A stretch of DNA of 5,674 nucleotides, taken from NCBI GenBank assembly GCA_946480685.1, contig CAMLLI010000330.1:1-5674 (forward strand), read 5' to 3'. The position numbers were made by a program, and so were the translations under genes. The notes below the pieces were generated by a model. That model was not told the origin of the DNA. It made no database searches and was given only the letters and a program-made list of their open reading frames with translations. The stretch comes from an uncultured Flammeovirgaceae bacterium (lineage in GTDB: Bacteria > Bacteroidota > Bacteroidia > Cytophagales > Cyclobacteriaceae). Positions 1-5,674 of the stretch are shown here, piece by piece; position 1 is the first letter of the stretch; each line of letters opens with the position of its first letter.

Positions 1-42
1 GGATTGATTGGCGTACTCCTGCTCGACTATTTCATCCGGTAA
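1..42 (+). CDS. 3' end of a convergent gene (partial, unidentified)
   Basis: Frame 1 of the plus strand is open from the left edge to a TAA stop at 40-42 and encodes GLIGVLLLDYFIR, a hydrophobic tail ending in a basic residue, as might end a membrane protein. Two things support it as a real gene end. The stop lies directly at the foot of a perfect stem-loop (42-71) that would serve as its terminator. The minus strand has no usable frame here: the ATG at 34 meets a stop after two codons. Thirteen residues are too few to assign a family, so no function is proposed. The tail could be chance, because a short open frame at a window edge is weak evidence. Confidence 0.4.
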   Translation, partial: GLIGVLLLDYFIR

Positions 43-71
43 CTACATGGATCGCGACCGATCCATGTAGT
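42..71. terminator. Perfect 13-bp stem-loop between convergent genes (likely bidirectional terminator)
   Basis: The left arm actacatggatcg (42-54) and right arm cgatccatgtagt (59-71) are exact reverse complements around a 4-nt loop, cgac (55-58). The hairpin starts at the last base of the putative plus-strand stop codon and ends 5 bp before the stop of the enolase-family gene on the minus strand, which is the usual place for a shared terminator. On the plus strand it is followed by the AT-rich stretch tatatatta. On the minus strand there is no clear U tract, so intrinsic termination in that direction is less certain. It could instead mainly protect the transcript 3' end. Confidence 0.65.
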
Positions 72-76
72 ATATA

Positions 77-1360
77 TTACTTGAAGAACGGATAACCAGG
101 GGCTGCATATTTTTTCATTCCTTCTTCATTAATGTCAACGCCTATACCGGGCTTCTCCGAGAGTGTGATGAATCCATTCTCAACCATCGGTCCATCATAC
201 TTCACAATTTCTTTGTACATCGCATCGGTATGAAAATACATTTGCCATTCGAGGATCATGAAGTTTGGAACGGATGCACACACGTGACATGACGCCATCG
301 CTCCGAGAAACGATGCAACCATGTGTGGTGCAAAAGGCACGTAGTACAGACTCGCCAGGTTTGCAATGCGCTGGCCCTCTCCCAGTCCGCCTGCTTTCTG
401 CAGGTCTGGCATGATGATGTCGACTGCTCCTAATTCAAGCAATCGCCTGAAGCCATACGCGAGGTATAAATTTTCACCGGCACATATAGGTGTCGTTGTA
501 GAATCTGAAATTACTTTATACGCCTCTGCATTTTCTGCCGGTATAGGTTCTTCCAGCCACATCAGGTTGAGTGGCTCAAGTCGCTTTGCTACCTGCTGGC
601 CGGTTACGGCATCGTATCGCCCGTGCATATCGCAACATATATCTATATCCGGACCAACGGCTTCGCGCGCTGCTGTAACCTGGTCGACCATGCGTTTCAA
701 TTCCCCGGGGCTTGCTGTCCAATTGTAGCTGTCGTATTTCGTAGGATCGTTTCGCTGATCAAGATCAAACTTGATGGCATTAAATCCCATCTTCTTTGCT
801 TCCAATGCTGCCTTGGCGAAGTCTTGCGGTGTTGGAAGGTTTCGTTGATACAACGCGGTATCACAATATACCCTGATCTTGTCGCGGAACTTCCCGCCTA
901 GCAATTGATATACCGGTACACCTAATGCTTTTCCGGCAATGTCCCAAAGCGCTGTCTCAACCGCAGAGAGTACGGCAATGTACATCCCGGCTTGTGCGCC
1001 CTGAAATATACCTGACTTCCGCAGATCATCAAAGATGCGATGAACGTTCAGCGGGTTCTTACCTTTTAACCGAAACTCCAACGCTTTCACAAAATGATAC
1101 GTGCCAGCCACGGCATCAACACCTTCGCCACATCCATATATACCCTGATCGGTATATATCTTCACAAACAAGCTGCTGCCATACCTGACAAAGGCGCATT
1201 GGACTTCGGTGATTTTCAAGTCTGCAGGTTTTGAATAGGTATTGCTTCGGTCGACAGCCTGAACGAGGCTGTTACCAAACGTTGTCCCCATGGGCGCCAG
1301 CATGGCACCAGCGGTCACGGCACTCTTGAAGAATGCCCGTCTTGATTTTGTAGTTGACAT
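77..1360 (-). CDS. Tat-exported enolase-superfamily (mandelate racemase subgroup) sugar-acid dehydratase-like protein
   Basis: This 427-residue protein matches the mandelate racemase/muconate lactonizing group of the enolase superfamily. The closest feel is to D-galactonate/D-mannonate-type acid sugar dehydratases, which remove water from an aldonate to give a 2-keto-3-deoxy acid. The N terminus has a clear twin-arginine signal (SRRAFFK, residues 6-12, then a hydrophobic stretch to about 24), so a folded, metal-loaded enzyme is probably exported to the periplasm. The capping domain spans roughly 48-160 and the barrel follows. Likely metal ligands are D244 (in CDMHGR), the EE pair at 270-271 (WLEEP) and E296 (AGENL). 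H246, two residues after D244, is a position used as acid/base in galactonate and mannonate dehydratases. D319 (MPDLQKAGG) and H346 (FAPH) form the usual Asp-His dyad, and E371 (ILEWQ) closes the site. K197 is followed by F-D rather than the common KxK or KxR. It is the last gene of a tight operon, 22 bp after the RraA-like gene. The start fits because the Tat motif begins six residues in; no Shine-Dalgarno is seen. The exact substrate is unknown, and a racemase or other MR-group reaction is possible. Confidence 0.9.
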   Translation of the reverse strand: MSTTKSRRAFFKSAVTAGAMLAPMGTTFGNSLVQAVDRSNTYSKPADLKITEVQCAFVRYGSSLFVKIYTDQGIYGCGEGVDAVAGTYHFVKALEFRLKGKNPLNVHRIFDDLRKSGIFQGAQAGMYIAVLSAVETALWDIAGKALGVPVYQLLGGKFRDKIRVYCDTALYQRNLPTPQDFAKAALEAKKMGFNAIKFDLDQRNDPTKYDSYNWTASPGELKRMVDQVTAAREAVGPDIDICCDMHGRYDAVTGQQVAKRLEPLNLMWLEEPIPAENAEAYKVISDSTTTPICAGENLYLAYGFRRLLELGAVDIIMPDLQKAGGLGEGQRIANLASLYYVPFAPHMVASFLGAMASCHVCASVPNFMILEWQMYFHTDAMYKEIVKYDGPMVENGFITLSEKPGIGVDINEEGMKKYAAPGYPFFK

Positions 1361-1382
1361 CTATAGCACTGTTTTATTTTAT

Positions 1383-2330
1383 CTACCAGGTACGTTGCTT
1401 TAATAATTCCTGTATCTGTTCCTGGGGAACCGGGAGTTTATTTGCGTTAGCACGGAGCCACTGCGAAAAATCTTTTTCAATTTCATCGGACCAACGTGTA
1501 TCGATTTGGCCCGGTGTATATTTCTGCTCACGCAGTCGCTGGTGTCCGAACATATCACGAAGACGAACGACTTCCGATGTCTTCACGACTTTCTCTGCCA
1601 AATGAGCGGGAATAAATATGACACCACCATTGCGGCCGAGTACAACATCGCCCGGCATAACGGTAGCCTTGCCTATACGCGTGGGTGTATTGATGCCAAC
1701 CAAGGTCGTATTCAATTGTCCTTTCGGATCATTCAGGTGATGTGACGGATGATAGCTGCGAAAGAACGATGTAAAGGAACCGATCTCTTTTAACCCATTG
1801 ATGTCTCGCACGGCACCATTATATACTATACCGTTGCCGGTCTTGGCGAAGATGGAGTTACCCAGGTTGTCCCCTATAGTCGGACCGTCCTCATGGGCTC
1901 CGAACTGATCTACTACATATACATCACGCTTTGTCAGCATATCGATAGGCCACGAGTTTTGCGATTTGATCCTTCCGTCTCGCGTATGTCCGCGGTCATC
2001 AATGGCCCGATGTATATCCGGACGACCGGGCATAAAGATAGCCGTTACAGCGCGCCCTACTAATACACTATCCGGGTTGATCGTCATCCATTCACCTTCG
2101 AACTGATATTTATAGTTCTCGTTACGCAACACAGCCCATGCTTCTTCCAGCGTCACGAGCTTCATGCGATCCAGTATAGCATCCGGCACTTTGGGTCTGC
2201 CATCAGCGTAACGTTCACCTTTCCATTCCGGAGTCAGGAAAATGAGTTCATCTTTCGATATCTGCTGTGTATAGCCGCGTAGAAGATTAGCAAGAACAAA
2301 AACTGCAGTAAGTATATATTTAGTCATCAT
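1383..2330 (-). CDS. Exported RraA-like / HMG-aldolase family protein
   Basis: This 315-residue protein has the RraA-like fold shared by the ribonuclease E inhibitor RraA and class II 4-hydroxy-4-methyl-2-oxoglutarate aldolases, which cleave or decarboxylate 2-keto acids with a divalent metal. The catalytic D-X20-R-D motif is exact: D154 in IGDNLG, then R175-D176 in NGAVRD. The family's C-terminal strand is also present as MPGDVVLGRNGGVIFIP (225-241). With the motif intact, an enzyme is more likely than a pure RNase E regulator. Residues 1 to about 22 (a lysine, YILTAVFVLANLL, then RGYTQQ) look like a Sec signal peptide, so the protein is probably periplasmic, where RNase E regulation is excluded. 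Typical family members are about 160-230 residues. This one carries an N-terminal extension (about 23-85) and a charged C-terminal tail (about 255-315). It starts with ATG-ATG 6 bp after the transporter stop, which indicates co-translation. Its neighbours suggest a sugar-acid-derived keto acid as substrate, which is inference. Confidence 0.88.
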   Translation of the reverse strand: MMTKYILTAVFVLANLLRGYTQQISKDELIFLTPEWKGERYADGRPKVPDAILDRMKLVTLEEAWAVLRNENYKYQFEGEWMTINPDSVLVGRAVTAIFMPGRPDIHRAIDDRGHTRDGRIKSQNSWPIDMLTKRDVYVVDQFGAHEDGPTIGDNLGNSIFAKTGNGIVYNGAVRDINGLKEIGSFTSFFRSYHPSHHLNDPKGQLNTTLVGINTPTRIGKATVMPGDVVLGRNGGVIFIPAHLAEKVVKTSEVVRLRDMFGHQRLREQKYTPGQIDTRWSDEIEKDFSQWLRANANKLPVPQEQIQELLKQRTW

Positions 2331-2336
2331 TGTCGT

Positions 2337-3464
2337 TTAAGTTTTGGCATGTTGAATTTGCTTATCCTCATCTGCTTCCTGAACATTAGAAGTGTCTGGC
2401 ACTGGTCGTCCACGCCACCAAAGCGCCAGTGATGAGCCGGTAATGTTCATGATCGGAGCAAATACCGCAGGCGCCAGCCCTACCGTTGCAAGCTTACCCA
2501 TGGCCAGGGCGAGGCTCGAACCAAGTCCTGCATTCTGCAGACCGACTTCAATCGCGATCGTGCGACAATCTTTTTCATCCATGCGTAACATTCGCGCTGA
2601 CCAATAGCCGAAGAAGTATCCGCTTAGATTATGGATCAATACTGCGAGTATCAGATAACCACCAACGACCAGCAGTGCATCGCGGCCGGCTGCGGTAATC
2701 ACAACAATGATCAACCCGATTCCGATCATGGAAATAGCAGGCATGATATCATCCAGCACTTTGAATCGTCCGTGCAGAAATCTATTGAAAGCAAGTCCGG
2801 CACAAACGGGTATAATTACAATCTTCGTGATGTCCCATACCATCGCCCAGAAATCTATATGTATATATTGCCCGGCAAACAACTGCATGAACAGTGGCGT
2901 AACCAGGGGCGACAGAAAAGTAGATATAGCAGTAAGTGTTACAGATAGTGCAAGATTCGCGCGAGCTAAATAAGTCATCACGTTCGATGCTAATCCATTC
3001 GGACAACTGCCGATCAGAATTATACCGGCAGCCACTTCATCTTCGAAAGCGAAGATCCGTGTAATGATAAATGCAACGAGCGGCATAATGAGGTAGTGAC
3101 ACGATACACCTGCGATTACACCCTTCGGCATTTTAATTACTGCAACAAAATCACGTACGCTTAAACCCGTGCCCATGCCAAACATGATGATCTGCATCAG
3201 CGGAACAATCAGAATAGAAAGCTTAACATTGCCAACCGATACGAAGTACTGCGGGTAGTACATCGCTAAACTTACTGCGGCAAGAATCATTACCGTAAAG
3301 GAATACCCTTTCAAAAGTTCATAGCGCCTGAGTATAGCAGCGACTGAAACAAAAAATATCATCAGCAGCCATCCGGCATAAGTATGTGCATCAATAAGCG
3401 TGACCACGATGAAACCAATGGCCAACACGATAGAAACCAAGATCAATAAAAGATTTCTAGACAT
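2337..3464 (-). CDS. BASS-family Na+-coupled organic anion transporter
   Basis: This 375-residue, strongly hydrophobic inner-membrane protein belongs to the bile acid:sodium symporter (BASS) superfamily. Members move organic anions such as bile acids, pyruvate, pantoate or other keto acids with Na+. Two signature regions are visible. GSCPNGLASNVMTYLA (152-167) is the first crossover-helix motif, with S160-N161 at likely Na+ site positions. EVGLQNAGLG (306-315) is the second crossover motif, with E306, Q310 and N311. Between them lies LSVTLTAISTFLSPLVTPL (173-191). The ten-helix core appears to begin near residue 55. Before it are two further hydrophobic segments (about 4-23 and 29-45) that standard members of about 300-320 residues lack. 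The tail from 351 is polar and probably cytoplasmic or unstructured. It is the first gene of a three-gene operon, with RraA 6 bp downstream. ATG at 3464 is preceded by an AT-rich stretch and no Shine-Dalgarno. The transported anion cannot be read from sequence; a product of the two downstream enzymes is a reasonable guess. Confidence 0.88.
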   Translation of the reverse strand: MSRNLLLILVSIVLAIGFIVVTLIDAHTYAGWLLMIFFVSVAAILRRYELLKGYSFTVMILAAVSLAMYYPQYFVSVGNVKLSILIVPLMQIIMFGMGTGLSVRDFVAVIKMPKGVIAGVSCHYLIMPLVAFIITRIFAFEDEVAAGIILIGSCPNGLASNVMTYLARANLALSVTLTAISTFLSPLVTPLFMQLFAGQYIHIDFWAMVWDITKIVIIPVCAGLAFNRFLHGRFKVLDDIMPAISMIGIGLIIVVITAAGRDALLVVGGYLILAVLIHNLSGYFFGYWSARMLRMDEKDCRTIAIEVGLQNAGLGSSLALAMGKLATVGLAPAVFAPIMNITGSSLALWWRGRPVPDTSNVQEADEDKQIQHAKT

Positions 3465-3542
3465 GCTATTCTTAAAAAATTAACGTCTGTGATTTGTGTA
3501 TCGGGTAAAGCAATAACGGCTGAGAACTTAACGAATGCTTCT

Positions 3543-3585
3543 AATAAAAGTCAGCGGAGAATTTTGTACAACGGGCTTCACCGCT
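3543..3585 (-). terminator. Possible intrinsic terminator after the SMP-30 gene
   Basis: Read on the minus strand just after the lactonase stop, agcggtgaa pairs with ttctccgct: 5 bp, one T-T mismatch, then 3 bp, around a 15-nt loop (arms 3577-3585 and 3553-3561). It is followed by gacttttatt, a short U-rich tract. The placement, 11 bp after the stop, fits. The imperfect stem and long loop make this only moderately convincing. The rest of the 132-bp gap (3465-3596) must then hold the promoter of the transporter operon, but I see no clean Bacteroidota-type promoter (TTG with TAnnTTTG) in it. Confidence 0.42.
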
Positions 3586-3596
3586 AATCTTCTCTG

Positions 3597-4601
3597 TCAG
3601 AATTTTTCAACACCTTTTACATTCATCTTTAGCCCATTTACTTTATCAACAGGCCCGGTGATAAAAAGTGTCTTACCATCGCTTCCGCCAAATACATTGT
3701 TTGTTGCGCCACCGCCTGTAAAAATCCTGACGAGTTCTTTGCCCGAGGGATCAAACACAACCACACCAAAGCCGTTGCTGATGTATATATTTCCGCGATC
3801 ATCCATTGACATTCCATCACCACCCATATCGGTAAACTTTTTCATGTTTGACAGCGATCCGTCTGCGTTGATATCGAATACCCACGTCCCTCCCATATTA
3901 TCGCCTGCCCATTTATTTATATATAGTTTCTTTCCGTCAGGAGTTCCTACTACGCCGTTGGGCCATGAGTCTGCATCCCATTCGGACTGAGTCGTTACAC
4001 GCACCAGTTCGCTCGCGCCTGGTGCGAGGTAGTATACATGTCCTCCTTTACCTTCATCAGCTTGTTCTGAATGCATTGGAGGCCAGCTTGGGTTATTCGA
4101 CTTGCGTGGATCATCTTCATCCCAATAGTCACGCGGGAACATGGGATCCGTAATATACATGCCACCGGTTACAGGATTGATCCAAACATCGTTGGGACCG
4201 TTCAGGAGTTTACCGTTGTAATTATCCACGAGCACCGTATGACTTCCATTCGGTGCTATTTTCCAAAGTTCACCGTGCATATCTGCGCAGGCGATCAGGT
4301 TGCCATCTTTATCGAAAGCCATACCATTGGCACGACCAGTCTCTTCTAAAAAAGGAGATATAGCGCGTGTACTTGCATCCCATTTGTAAATGATGTCGTT
4401 GGGTTGATCGGTAAAGAAAACATTTCCACTCTTGTCAACTGCAGGACCTTCTGTGAAAGCGTAACCTGTGCCATAGTTTACCAGTTGAGCATCGGTGGCA
4501 ATTATACCTTGCGTATCGTCATTCGAATCATCATCGGAGCACGTTATCCATATCAAAGAAGAACATAGCAGTGTAATTATGAAGAATGTATTTTTTTTCA
4601 T
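3597..4601 (-). CDS. SMP-30/gluconolactonase/LRE-like beta-propeller lipoprotein
   Basis: This 334-residue protein is of the SMP-30/gluconolactonase family, six-bladed propellers that use one divalent metal to hydrolyse sugar lactones to the open acids. Expected metal-site motifs are present in order: E51 in FTEGPAVD, N137-D138 in NGPNDVW, N215 in WPNGV, and D262 in GDGMSMDDRGNIY. A C-terminal blade GGATNNVFGGSDGKTLFIT (297-315) also matches the family. The N terminus is a lipoprotein signal: MKKN, a hydrophobic stretch, then C21. The last residues before C21 (WIT) are an imperfect lipobox. C21 is followed by SDDDSNDD, an acidic stretch of the kind that directs Bacteroidota lipoproteins to the cell surface. 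A polar insertion (about 152-187) with many Asp, Pro and Trp residues lies between blades and may shape substrate access. It lies alone between two hairpins, downstream of susD and upstream of the transporter operon. ATG at 4601 is preferred because it directly precedes the signal peptide. The substrate lactone is unknown. Confidence 0.9.
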   Translation of the reverse strand: MKKNTFFIITLLCSSLIWITCSDDDSNDDTQGIIATDAQLVNYGTGYAFTEGPAVDKSGNVFFTDQPNDIIYKWDASTRAISPFLEETGRANGMAFDKDGNLIACADMHGELWKIAPNGSHTVLVDNYNGKLLNGPNDVWINPVTGGMYITDPMFPRDYWDEDDPRKSNNPSWPPMHSEQADEGKGGHVYYLAPGASELVRVTTQSEWDADSWPNGVVGTPDGKKLYINKWAGDNMGGTWVFDINADGSLSNMKKFTDMGGDGMSMDDRGNIYISNGFGVVVFDPSGKELVRIFTGGGATNNVFGGSDGKTLFITGPVDKVNGLKMNVKGVEKF

Positions 4602-4643
4602 GCGTTGGTGGTTAAGGGTATAGATTACAAGAAGAAATCAGTA

Positions 4644-4658
4644 TCATGTAAAACATGA
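4644..4658. repeat. Short perfect inverted repeat upstream of the SMP-30 gene
   Basis: tcatgt (4644-4649) and acatga (4653-4658) are exact reverse complements around 3 nt (aaa). It lies 43 bp upstream of the lactonase start and just downstream of the terminator after susD, so it sits where an operator or 5'-leader hairpin for the lactonase gene could be. No regulator gene is present in the window to pair it with, and a 6-bp repeat can arise by chance. No convincing TAnnTTTG promoter element was found between it and the start codon. Confidence 0.3.
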
Positions 4659-4695
4659 CGAGAAGAAAAGGCAACTGACATACGCCAGTCGCCTT
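4659..4695 (-). terminator. Intrinsic terminator after the susD-like gene
   Basis: On the minus strand aaggcgactg (4695-4686) pairs with cagttgcctt (4677-4668). This 10-bp stem has one G-U wobble and an 8-nt loop (4678-4685). It is followed at once by ttcttctcg, a U-rich run. The stem lies about 50 bp after the susD stop. On the plus strand the wobble becomes an A-C mismatch and there is no U tract, so it acts for minus-strand transcription only. It separates susD from the lactonase gene, which then needs its own promoter or read-through. Confidence 0.68.
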
Positions 4696-4746
4696 CAACC
4701 AAACCTAAATGAAAGAACCTGTTATAGTATATATCTATATACCGAT

Positions 4747-5674
4747 CTATTCTGTGTCCCAAAAAACGCGAGACAGTAAATTATCACCACCGATGGCGGC
4801 AGCACCGCCTGCATAGCTTTCTGCATTAGCAGAGGCTTCACGGTCGGGGAACGACATTCTTCTGGCAAACCCACCGTTCAACTTGGTGTTTGAGAGGTTG
4901 GGACTCAATGCAGGGAATCCGCTTCGTCTGAAATTCGCATAAGCTTCCGTACCATTCCGGAGATTCACCACCCAGTACTGCGTGTTGATGAGTTCAAGCG
5001 CATCGTCTTCATTGTATGCTACTCCGGGCTCCGCCAGATACGTGTTGATAGCATCTTCACTGATCGGTGTGGTGTTCGGATATAGGGAATATATACCTAT
5101 ATCGGCGCGTATAGCATCTTCGTAATACGCCTGCGCATCGCCATCAACCCATCCTCTTACCGCTGCTTCCGCTAATAGTAAAGATGTCTGCGCATAGGTT
5201 ACAAAGAACTCCGGTGCAGAGGGTGATGCCACGATCCATATATTCATTTGTGAGTAGTTGAGTCCTGCGCCTCGTGTACCGCGATACGGTCCGTTGGCAT
5301 CACCAAGTTCTATACTGGTTTTGCCTATAGGAACACCAAATTGATTGTCCAGCTCGGTATCAGGATCGGTGTCGTTCACAACAGCACCCGGATCATCAAA
5401 GGTAGCCAGTATATATTGTGCACGTGGATCGGTCGTTGTCTTCAGTTGATCCACAAATGGTTCTGCTGCATAGTTGAACTGCGAGAAATTACGAAGGTTA
5501 TTATTGTCGGCATGTACCGCTCCGTTTCCATATTTTACATAGGCGTTATCAGCGTTGGAAGTCATTACACCACCGGCAACAGCTTCCTTCACTATACTTT
5601 CGGCTTTGCCCGGATTTACTTTAGTATATAGCATTACCAACCGGAGCAACAAAGAGTAGCCAAGCTTTTTCCAT
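4747..5674 (-). CDS. SusD/RagB-family nutrient-binding outer membrane protein (partial, 5' end outside window)
   Basis: The reading frame is open to the right edge, with WKKLGYSL preceding the TTG at 5650-5652, so that TTG is internal and the gene begins outside the window. About 309 C-terminal residues are visible. They match the SusD-like_2 kind of SusD protein, which captures a nutrient at the cell surface and passes it to a partner SusC TonB-dependent transporter. Landmarks in order are: SLLLRLVM and NADNAY near the visible start; DPRAQYILATFDDP; TYAQTSLLLAEAAVRGWVDG, the typical TYAE-AEAA-RGW helix; DDALELINTQYWVVNL; NFRRSGFP; and the family ending FARRMSFPDREASAN followed by LSRVFWD. 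Full-length members are roughly 480-540 residues, so about a third is missing, including the lipoprotein signal. By the usual order, susC should lie just beyond the right edge. A likely terminator follows about 50 bp after the stop. Eight of 13 isoleucine codons are ATA. The ligand cannot be predicted. Confidence 0.92.
   Translation of the reverse strand, partial: WKKLGYSLLLRLVMLYTKVNPGKAESIVKEAVAGGVMTSNADNAYVKYGNGAVHADNNNLRNFSQFNYAAEPFVDQLKTTTDPRAQYILATFDDPGAVVNDTDPDTELDNQFGVPIGKTSIELGDANGPYRGTRGAGLNYSQMNIWIVASPSAPEFFVTYAQTSLLLAEAAVRGWVDGDAQAYYEDAIRADIGIYSLYPNTTPISEDAINTYLAEPGVAYNEDDALELINTQYWVVNLRNGTEAYANFRRSGFPALSPNLSNTKLNGGFARRMSFPDREASANAESYAGGAAAIGGDNLLSRVFWDTE

Noticed and set aside
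1361..1382. Ribosome binding site or promoter between the RraA-like and enolase-family genes
   Set aside because: The 22-bp gap has only an A-rich stretch and no Shine-Dalgarno or promoter pattern. The genes are most simply co-transcribed.
3535..3990. A 151-codon plus-strand open frame opposite the lactonase gene
   Set aside because: It is rich in Pro/Ser/Phe with no recognisable domain and lies antisense to a gene with clear family motifs, so it is a shadow. The other plus-strand frames of 60-120 codons are rejected for the same reason.
4723..4739. AT-only hairpin tatag ... ctata just after the susD stop
   Set aside because: The 5-bp AT-rich stem is too weak for a terminator, and a much better one lies about 30 bp further on. 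It is kept only as part of the TATA-richness observation.
5079..5103. An 8-bp inverted repeat, gatatagg ... cctatatc, inside the susD-like gene
   Set aside because: It falls in codons for DIGIYSLYP and is explained by the local ATA/TAT codon use. There is no U tract or position that suggests a regulatory role.
4747..5652. A TTG start at 5650-5652 for the susD-like gene
   Set aside because: The frame stays open to the window edge and the residues before it (WKKLGYSL) continue the family match, so the TTG is an internal leucine codon.
1..5674. Mobile element, CRISPR array, tRNA or riboswitch
   Set aside because: No transposase-like frame, terminal repeats, regularly spaced repeats or cloverleaf-like segments were seen. 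Gaps between genes are short and explained by hairpins.

Overview
The window looks like a piece of a Bacteroidota chromosome. The evidence is a SusD/RagB-type protein of the SusD-like_2 kind, a lipoprotein whose cysteine is followed by an acidic SDDD stretch (typical of surface lipoproteins in this phylum), no Shine-Dalgarno sequences ahead of the starts, and moderate GC. No mobile element, tRNA, rRNA or CRISPR was seen.

Layout. Five protein genes lie on the minus strand. In order of transcription (right to left) they are: the 3' two-thirds or so of a susD-like gene (4747-5674, running off the right edge); a secreted SMP-30/gluconolactonase-type beta-propeller lipoprotein (3597-4601); a BASS-family (bile acid:Na+ symporter superfamily) membrane transporter (2337-3464); an RraA-like/HMG-aldolase-family protein with a signal peptide (1383-2330); and an enolase-superfamily (mandelate racemase subgroup) sugar-acid dehydratase-like protein with a twin-arginine signal (77-1360). 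At the left edge, 14 codons including a stop (1-42) appear to be the end of a convergent plus-strand gene. A perfect 13-bp stem-loop (42-71) separates it from the enolase-family gene. Hairpins with terminator character also follow the susD-like gene (about 4659-4695) and, less clearly, the SMP-30 gene (about 3543-3585). This suggests three transcription units: susD (with a presumed susC outside the window), the lactonase, and a tight transporter-aldolase-dehydratase operon with gaps of 6 and 22 bp.

How they may work together (inference). SusC/SusD would bring a carbohydrate ligand across the outer membrane. The lactonase would open a sugar lactone to the acid, the enolase-family enzyme would dehydrate the sugar acid to a 2-keto-3-deoxy acid, and the RraA-like protein would cleave or decarboxylate a keto acid. 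The BASS carrier would import an organic anion with Na+. All three enzymes carry export signals (lipoprotein, Tat and Sec), so the locus reads as a sugar-acid pathway placed outside the cytoplasm, with import of the product. The substrate cannot be named from sequence alone.

A second signal is compositional. Isoleucine ATA codons are common and sit almost only after codons ending in T, so TATA tetramers are scattered through all the genes.
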